In this document: piece after piece, positions 6,642 to 10,475 of the stretch | Position numbering within the stretch: the stretch's first letter is position 1 | Layout: the number at the start of each line of letters is the position of its first letter | Assembly (NCBI GenBank): GCA_964601325.1 | Contig: CAZRNA010000063.1 | Location: 1-10,475 of the forward strand | Reading direction: 5' to 3' | Source of the DNA: CAVPLU01 sp964601325 | Lineage (GTDB): Archaea > Thermoproteota > Bathyarchaeia > 40CM-2-53-6 | DNA: 10,475 nt | Made by a program: the position numbers and the translations under genes | The notes under the pieces: model-generated | What the model saw: the letters and a program-made list of their open reading frames with translations, nothing else | Database searches by the model: none | What the model was told of the DNA's origin: nothing

Positions 6642-8098
6642 AGAGTGTGACCATAAACCCAATCACCCGACTAGAAGGACACGGAAAGATCGAGATCTTC
6701 CTCAACGACGACGGTAACGTCGAGAACGCGTATTTCCAAGTCCCAGAACTGAGAGGTTTCGAAAAGTTCTGCGAAGGTAGACTCGTAGAAGAGATGCCTG
6801 ACATCACAAGCAGGATCTGCGGAGTCTGTCCAGAAGCTCACCATATGGCCGCCACGAAGGCACTAGATGCGGTCTTTCATGTAGACCCTCCATCTGCCGC
6901 CAAGAAACTCAGAGAGCTACTGTACAGCGCATTCTACGTGGCAGACCACACAACTCACTTCTACATACTCGCCGGGCCGGACTTCATAATGGGTCCAAAA
7001 GCGCCGAAGGCAGAACGCAATATTCTGGGCGTGATAAACAAGGTCGGCCTTGACATCGGCTCTTCGGTGATCAAACACCGTTCCGACGCGCTTGATGCTG
7101 TTGCCATGATCGGAGGAAGAAGGATTCATCCGACATGCGGAGTCCCAGGCGGAGTCAGCAAATCCATCACTGAGGAACAAAGAACAAAGATCGAAGAAAT
7201 CGCAAAATCCGAAATCGAGTTCGCGAAGTTCACCCTGAAACTCTTCGATGACGTCGTGCTTTCGAACAAGGATTACGTGAGTCTGATAAAGAGCGACTTC
7301 TACACAACCCCGACCTACTACATGGGCCTCGTAGACGACCAGAACCGAGTCAACTTCTACGACGGCAAGGTCAGAGTAGTTGACCCTGAAGGAAACGAAT
7401 TCGCAAAATATGGTGCCGCGGAGTATCAACAACACCTCGCCGAGCATGTCGAGCCTTGGACATACCTGAAGTTTCCTTATCTGAAGAAAGTCGGATGGAA
7501 GGGATTAGTCGGCGGAAAAGACAGCGGCGTCTACAGGGCCACCCCGCTCGCACGACTCAACGTAGCCGAAGGAATGGCCACACCTCTCGCACAGGTCGAA
7601 TACAAGAGAATGTATGACACTCTAGGCCCCAAGCCTATCCACTCAACACTCGCGACCCACTGGGCTCGTCTGATAGAACTCCTCTACGCCGCAGAACGGA
7701 TGCATGAACTAAGCCGAGATCCTGAGATCACAAGCCAGAACGTCCGCACGATTCCAACCGCAACCCCCGACGAAGGCGTAGGCATTGTGGAGGCCCCACG
7801 CGGAACGTTGACACATCACTACACGACGGATGAGAAAGGGCTCGTGAAGAAGGTCAACTTGATCGTGGGCACGACGAACAATCATGCCGCGATAAGTATG
7901 TCCATCAAGCAGGCGGCACAGGGACTGATCAAGAAGGGCGAAGTCTCGGACGGTCTGCTGAACATGGTGGAGATGGCTTTCAGAGCATACGATCCATGCT
8001 ACGGTTGTGCTACGCACACTCTGCCAGGACAGATGCCCCTCGAAGTCAACATTTACAACAAGGAAAGAGCTCTACTACGAAAACTGCAAAGACCATAA
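6638..8098 (+). CDS. mvhA: MvhA, catalytic large subunit of F420-non-reducing [NiFe] hydrogenase
   Basis: The protein has 486 residues. Both nickel-binding motifs are present: SRICGVCPEAHH near the N-terminus (C61 and C64) and DPCYGCATH near the C-terminus (C454 and C457). These four cysteines hold the NiFe(CN)2CO site that splits H2. After H460 a 26-residue tail remains; in this family such a tail is removed by a specific endopeptidase once nickel is inserted, so the precursor is encoded intact. N-terminal NPITRLEGHGKI is the standard large-subunit opening. The ATG overlaps the mvhG stop. It is the last gene of the tight hdrCBA-mvhDGA run; a 65-base gap follows before a maturation peptidase, the obvious processing partner. 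The group 3c assignment rests mainly on the gene neighbourhood; group 3a (F420-reducing) is less likely because no FrhB-type gene is present. Confidence 0.96.
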   Translation: MKSVTINPITRLEGHGKIEIFLNDDGNVENAYFQVPELRGFEKFCEGRLVEEMPDITSRICGVCPEAHHMAATKALDAVFHVDPPSAAKKLRELLYSAFYVADHTTHFYILAGPDFIMGPKAPKAERNILGVINKVGLDIGSSVIKHRSDALDAVAMIGGRRIHPTCGVPGGVSKSITEEQRTKIEEIAKSEIEFAKFTLKLFDDVVLSNKDYVSLIKSDFYTTPTYYMGLVDDQNRVNFYDGKVRVVDPEGNEFAKYGAAEYQQHLAEHVEPWTYLKFPYLKKVGWKGLVGGKDSGVYRATPLARLNVAEGMATPLAQVEYKRMYDTLGPKPIHSTLATHWARLIELLYAAERMHELSRDPEITSQNVRTIPTATPDEGVGIVEAPRGTLTHHYTTDEKGLVKKVNLIVGTTNNHAAISMSIKQAAQGLIKKGEVSDGLLNMVEMAFRAYDPCYGCATHTLPGQMPLEVNIYNKERALLRKLQRP

Positions 8099-8109
8099 GA
8101 CACAATCTC

Positions 8110-8121
8110 ACTGAGCTCAGT
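8110..8121. repeat. 12-base perfect palindrome between mvhA and the peptidase gene
   Basis: ACTGAGCTCAGT reads the same on both strands. It lies 12 bases after the mvhA stop in the only gap of more than about a dozen bases in the plus-strand gene run. It could be a small operator or chance; there is no loop, so it is not a good hairpin and no T-run follows it. Confidence 0.35.
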
Positions 8122-8163
8122 TCTGAAGAGGCCTAAGTTGAGGCGGCTCAGAGACTGATCAAG

Positions 8164-8631
8164 GTGAGGAGGCTCATCCTCGGTATAGGTAATACGATAA
8201 TGGGAGACGACGGCGTAGGCATCTATGTCGTCAGGATGGTAAGGGACAGGACTCGATCGCGAGCCGACTTGCAGTTCAAGGAACTTGGCGTCAGTGGTTT
8301 CAAGCTAGTCGAAGAAATACTAGGATACGATGAAGTGACAATAGTAGACTCGTACGCCTCAACGGAGGCTGACACCGGGCAGATTCGGGAATTCAGCCCC
8401 GAGGACTTTGAGGATACGTTACATCCTTCATCTCCACACGGCGCGAACTTCATCACTGCGCTTGAGTTCTACAGAAACCTCCAACCTGGCAAAATGCCAA
8501 GAAAGATCCGCATTCTCACGATAGACATTCACCCAACGGATGCATTTGGAGAGAGCCTAAGCGGCCGCGTCCAAGATGCGGCGACCAAGCTTGCAGAAAT
8601 GATCGTTCGGGAAATAGGGCAGACGGTCTGA
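8164..8631 (+). CDS. [NiFe] hydrogenase maturation endopeptidase (HycI/HybD family)
   Basis: The protein has 155 residues, the usual size for the family. The N-terminal signature LILGIGNTIMGDDGVG holds the first nickel-sensing acid (D16); D62 in TIVDSY and H92 in SSPHG match the second and third ligands known from HybD/HycI. These enzymes recognise nickel in the large-subunit precursor and cut after the last histidine of DPCxxCxxH, here after H460 of MvhA. The position directly downstream of mvhA makes that the likely substrate. GTG 8164 is the only usual start between an in-frame TAA at 8134 and the signature; no Shine-Dalgarno is seen before it, so expression may depend on readthrough from mvhA. 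The gene ends 11 bases from the convergent peptidase gene. No other maturation genes (hypA-F) are in the window. Confidence 0.92.
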   Translation: MRRLILGIGNTIMGDDGVGIYVVRMVRDRTRSRADLQFKELGVSGFKLVEEILGYDEVTIVDSYASTEADTGQIREFSPEDFEDTLHPSSPHGANFITALEFYRNLQPGKMPRKIRILTIDIHPTDAFGESLSGRVQDAATKLAEMIVREIGQTV

Positions 8632-8642
8632 CTCTGAGCGCG

Positions 8643-9761
8643 CTAGACAATGATTAGCTCGCGAGTACACTTGTTTAGTCTCTGCGCTTTTCCTGCTTGA
8701 ATGACGACTATGTCCTCAATTCGGACTCCGAACTCTCCCGGGACGTAGATGCCCGGCTCAACGCTGAAGGCCATCCCTTCGTCAAGTTTCATCGAGTTGC
8801 CCGCCACTATGTACGGTTCTTCATGCACTTCTAGTCCGATTCCGTGTCCCGTGCGGTGGACGAAGAATCGACCATAGCCGGCAGCCTCGATGATCTCCCG
8901 AGCTACCTTGTCGACGCTCTGAGCCTCTGTCCCTTCGACTGCTGCGTGGTACGCTTTCTCCTGAGCGGAACGGACAATCGAGTAGACTTTCCGTCTTTGG
9001 TCGTCGCAGCTGCCGACAGCTATCGTTCGTGTGATGTCGGAAAAGTACCCGCGATAGACGCACCCGTAGTCGAGAACAACTAGATCTCCCTTCTGCAGTT
9101 TTCGGTCGCCTGATCTGTAGTGAGGAAGCGCGCCATTCGGTCCGGAGCCCGTAATGGGCTCGAATGTCACGCCATCGGCGCCCAGTCTCCTCATCTCATT
9201 CACGATCCTCGCAGCCACCTGATGCTCAGTCATTCCCTTCCGGCATTCCTTGACCGTTTCAGTGAACGCGGCATCAGCAATCTCAGCTGACCTCGCCATC
9301 AGGGCGACCTCTTCAGAGGTCTTCTTGATTCGCAGCAGGTTCATCACCGCGGCTGCATCGAGATATCGCGCATCAGGCAGCGCTGCAAGGAGCATTAGGA
9401 GGAATTGAGACCACATTCGGTTGTCGACAGCAATCGTCGGGCGCTTTGTCACGACTTGTCTCATTGTCGCTGAGAGCACAGTCTTTGGATCCTCAGAGTC
9501 CCCCCAAGAAACGAGCTTCTCAACCCAAGTGAACGCTTTGACGTGTTGTTCATACAGTTGAGGCACAATGAATAGCGGTTCGCCCGATTGAGGAACGATC
9601 AGTGCGAGGAGCCGCTCTCCAGGCTCCTCCAAGAACCCGCTTAGATAGTACATGTTCGGACCAGGGGCTAGAAACAAGATGTCGATTTCTTTCTCCGACA
9701 TAATTTTCTGGCATCGTGCAAGTCGCGATCTGTAGATGTTGATGTTCTTGTCTTCAGACAT
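8643..9761 (-). CDS. M24 family metallopeptidase, probable Xaa-Pro dipeptidase/aminopeptidase
   Basis: From ATG 9761 the protein has 372 residues with the two-domain layout of the family: an N-terminal creatinase-like domain (about 1-145, with FLAPGPNMYYLSGF) and a C-terminal pita-bread catalytic domain. The five metal ligands are visible: D231 (VVLDYG), D242 (YFSDITRT), H306 (HRTGHGIGLEVHE), E335 (SVEPGIY) and E349 (VRIEDI). Such enzymes remove residues next to proline in the cytoplasm, usually with two Mn or Co ions. Nothing visible ties it to the hydrogenase operon; it is transcribed towards it. A TTG at 9770 would add MCD; the ATG is preferred because of codon type and the TATA-like box about 27 bases upstream. 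The exact substrate cannot be told from sequence; methionine aminopeptidase is unlikely because of the N-terminal domain. Confidence 0.92.
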   Translation of the reverse strand: MSEDKNINIYRSRLARCQKIMSEKEIDILFLAPGPNMYYLSGFLEEPGERLLALIVPQSGEPLFIVPQLYEQHVKAFTWVEKLVSWGDSEDPKTVLSATMRQVVTKRPTIAVDNRMWSQFLLMLLAALPDARYLDAAAVMNLLRIKKTSEEVALMARSAEIADAAFTETVKECRKGMTEHQVAARIVNEMRRLGADGVTFEPITGSGPNGALPHYRSGDRKLQKGDLVVLDYGCVYRGYFSDITRTIAVGSCDDQRRKVYSIVRSAQEKAYHAAVEGTEAQSVDKVAREIIEAAGYGRFFVHRTGHGIGLEVHEEPYIVAGNSMKLDEGMAFSVEPGIYVPGEFGVRIEDIVVIQAGKAQRLNKCTRELIIV

Positions 9762-9787
9762 GTCGCACAATGCCCCCGTCTGTTCTG

Positions 9788-9795
9788 CTTATAGG
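9788..9795 (-). promoter_or_regulatory. TATA-like box of the M24 peptidase gene
   Basis: CCTATAAG on the minus strand starts 34 and ends 27 bases before the ATG at 9761. This is the spacing expected for an archaeal promoter with a very short or absent leader. The 134-base gap to the next gene upstream (9771-9904) shows nothing else recognisable. Confidence 0.4.
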
Positions 9796-9904
9796 ATCTG
9801 TACGATTGGAATATGAAAATGATAGGTAGAACATCCGGTTTTCGGACGGTCGCTGAATTCTCACCGAACGCGGCACTCGACTTTGAGGTTCCAGGCAGTT
9901 CGTT

Positions 9905-10471
9905 TTATGCTTTGACGACGATCGTCTTTGCGAGCATGTCACCTAAGCGCTGTTTCTTCTCGGTGGCTGCTATGAGGATGATTCCTAATATGTAGAGGAA
10001 CGGCAAATGATCGATTATTCTCAGGATATTCCTTACTAGAGCAGAACCGAAATCGCATTTTGATCCGTCCTCCTTGATCACTTTGATGTGGGTGAACTTC
10101 TTGCCTATTGTTTGGCCGGAGGTTCCTTCGAAGTAAGTGAAGTAGATCAGCCAGAGGAGCCACATGAGTCCGACGATTCCCCAAATTCCACTAAACCAGC
10201 CCGCGGTCCCGAATGTCCCCATCATTCCAGGTCCAGTCATCGCCCACGGCACAATTAAGAAGATTGACAGGATGCCCGCAACTATGCCGATTATGATGTA
10301 ATCCACAATGCCTGCAACAATACGCGATCCCAGATCCCCAAGAGGGCTAGGTGGGGCGTATCCTGACGGCGCAGGTGGAGGAGCAGTCGTCTGTTCCAAG
10401 GTTGCACCGCAGTTCGTGCAGAATTTTGCATCAGCTGGTATTTCTTTCCCGCATTTTGGACAGTATGGCAT
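9905..10471 (-). CDS. Zinc-ribbon / RDD-domain membrane protein
   Basis: The protein has 188 residues. Residues 1-25 form a small zinc ribbon, C4-x2-C7 and C18-x2-C21 in MPYCPKCGKEIP and FCTNCGATL. A proline-rich linker follows (about 31-43). The remainder is an RDD-type membrane domain with likely transmembrane segments near 51-75, 92-112 and 155-169, the R50 and D57 pair in SRIVAGIVDY, the loop TSGQTIGKKFTHIKVI typical of RDD proteins, and a C-terminal QRLGDMLAKTIVV. RDD proteins are poorly understood; some have been proposed to be ion exchangers. Zinc-ribbon-plus-RDD proteins are common in archaea. Only four bases precede the ATG, so its promoter is outside the window. No functional link with the hydrogenase genes can be seen. 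Confidence 0.88.
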   Translation of the reverse strand: MPYCPKCGKEIPADAKFCTNCGATLEQTTAPPPAPSGYAPPSPLGDLGSRIVAGIVDYIIIGIVAGILSIFLIVPWAMTGPGMMGTFGTAGWFSGIWGIVGLMWLLWLIYFTYFEGTSGQTIGKKFTHIKVIKEDGSKCDFGSALVRNILRIIDHLPFLYILGIILIAATEKKQRLGDMLAKTIVVKA

Positions 10472-10475
10472 CTTG

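Noticed and set aside
6385..6807. 140-codon antisense frame across the mvhG/mvhA junction
   Set aside because: It is Ser/Arg-rich, spans two strongly supported genes and has no recognisable domain.
6917..7447. 176-codon open frame antisense to mvhA
   Set aside because: It lies wholly inside a well-supported hydrogenase large-subunit gene and its product shows no recognisable motif; such antisense frames are common in genes with this codon use.
8620..8644. Short inverted sequences (CAGAC-G-GTCTG and AGCGCGCT) at the convergent gene ends, considered as a terminator
   Set aside because: The arms are too short or lack a loop, and no T-run follows on either strand.

Overview
The window reads as a piece of an anaerobe's genome, most likely an archaeon. 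It holds a complete soluble heterodisulfide reductase / [NiFe] hydrogenase set of the HdrABC-MvhADG type. The first gene of that set has a TATA-like box about 25-30 bases before a GTG start and no Shine-Dalgarno, as expected of an archaeal leaderless mRNA, while the genes inside the operon use Shine-Dalgarno sites or stop/start overlaps. Some anaerobic bacteria carry similar hdr-mvh clusters, so the archaeal call is an inference. No methanogenesis gene is visible.

Layout. Bases 1-1424 (minus strand) carry a two-gene module: an HdrC-type iron-sulfur domain fused to a NarI/HdrE-type cytochrome b membrane domain (QmoC-like), then, one base after its stop, the start of a short HdrA-like flavoprotein that runs off the left edge. 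Bases 1425-1763 are a divergent control region of about 340 bases with TATA-like sites, a coding-looking 40-codon frame and an isolated perfect Shine-Dalgarno. Bases 1764-8098 (plus strand) are a tight operon hdrC-hdrB-hdrA-mvhD-mvhG-mvhA, followed at 8164 by a hydrogenase maturation peptidase. Bases 8643-9761 (minus) encode an M24 Xaa-Pro-type peptidase, ending 11 bases from the hydrogenase peptidase. Bases 9905-10471 (minus) encode a zinc-ribbon/RDD membrane protein starting almost at the right edge.

How the parts work together. MvhA/MvhG would split H2, MvhD would pass electrons to HdrA, and HdrA FAD would bifurcate them: one branch to ferredoxin through the HdrA clusters, the other through HdrC to the two noncubane clusters of HdrB, which reduce a disulfide. 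The downstream peptidase would trim the C-terminal tail of MvhA after nickel insertion. The divergent QmoC-like/HdrA-like pair looks like a second, membrane-anchored Hdr-type complex exchanging electrons with a quinone or similar carrier. The two HdrA-type genes share a 43-base perfect match in opposite orientation, one copy lying exactly at the left edge. The most interesting point is the pairing of a soluble bifurcating Hdr/Mvh complex with a divergent membrane Hdr-like module; the terminal acceptor of neither can be read from this window.
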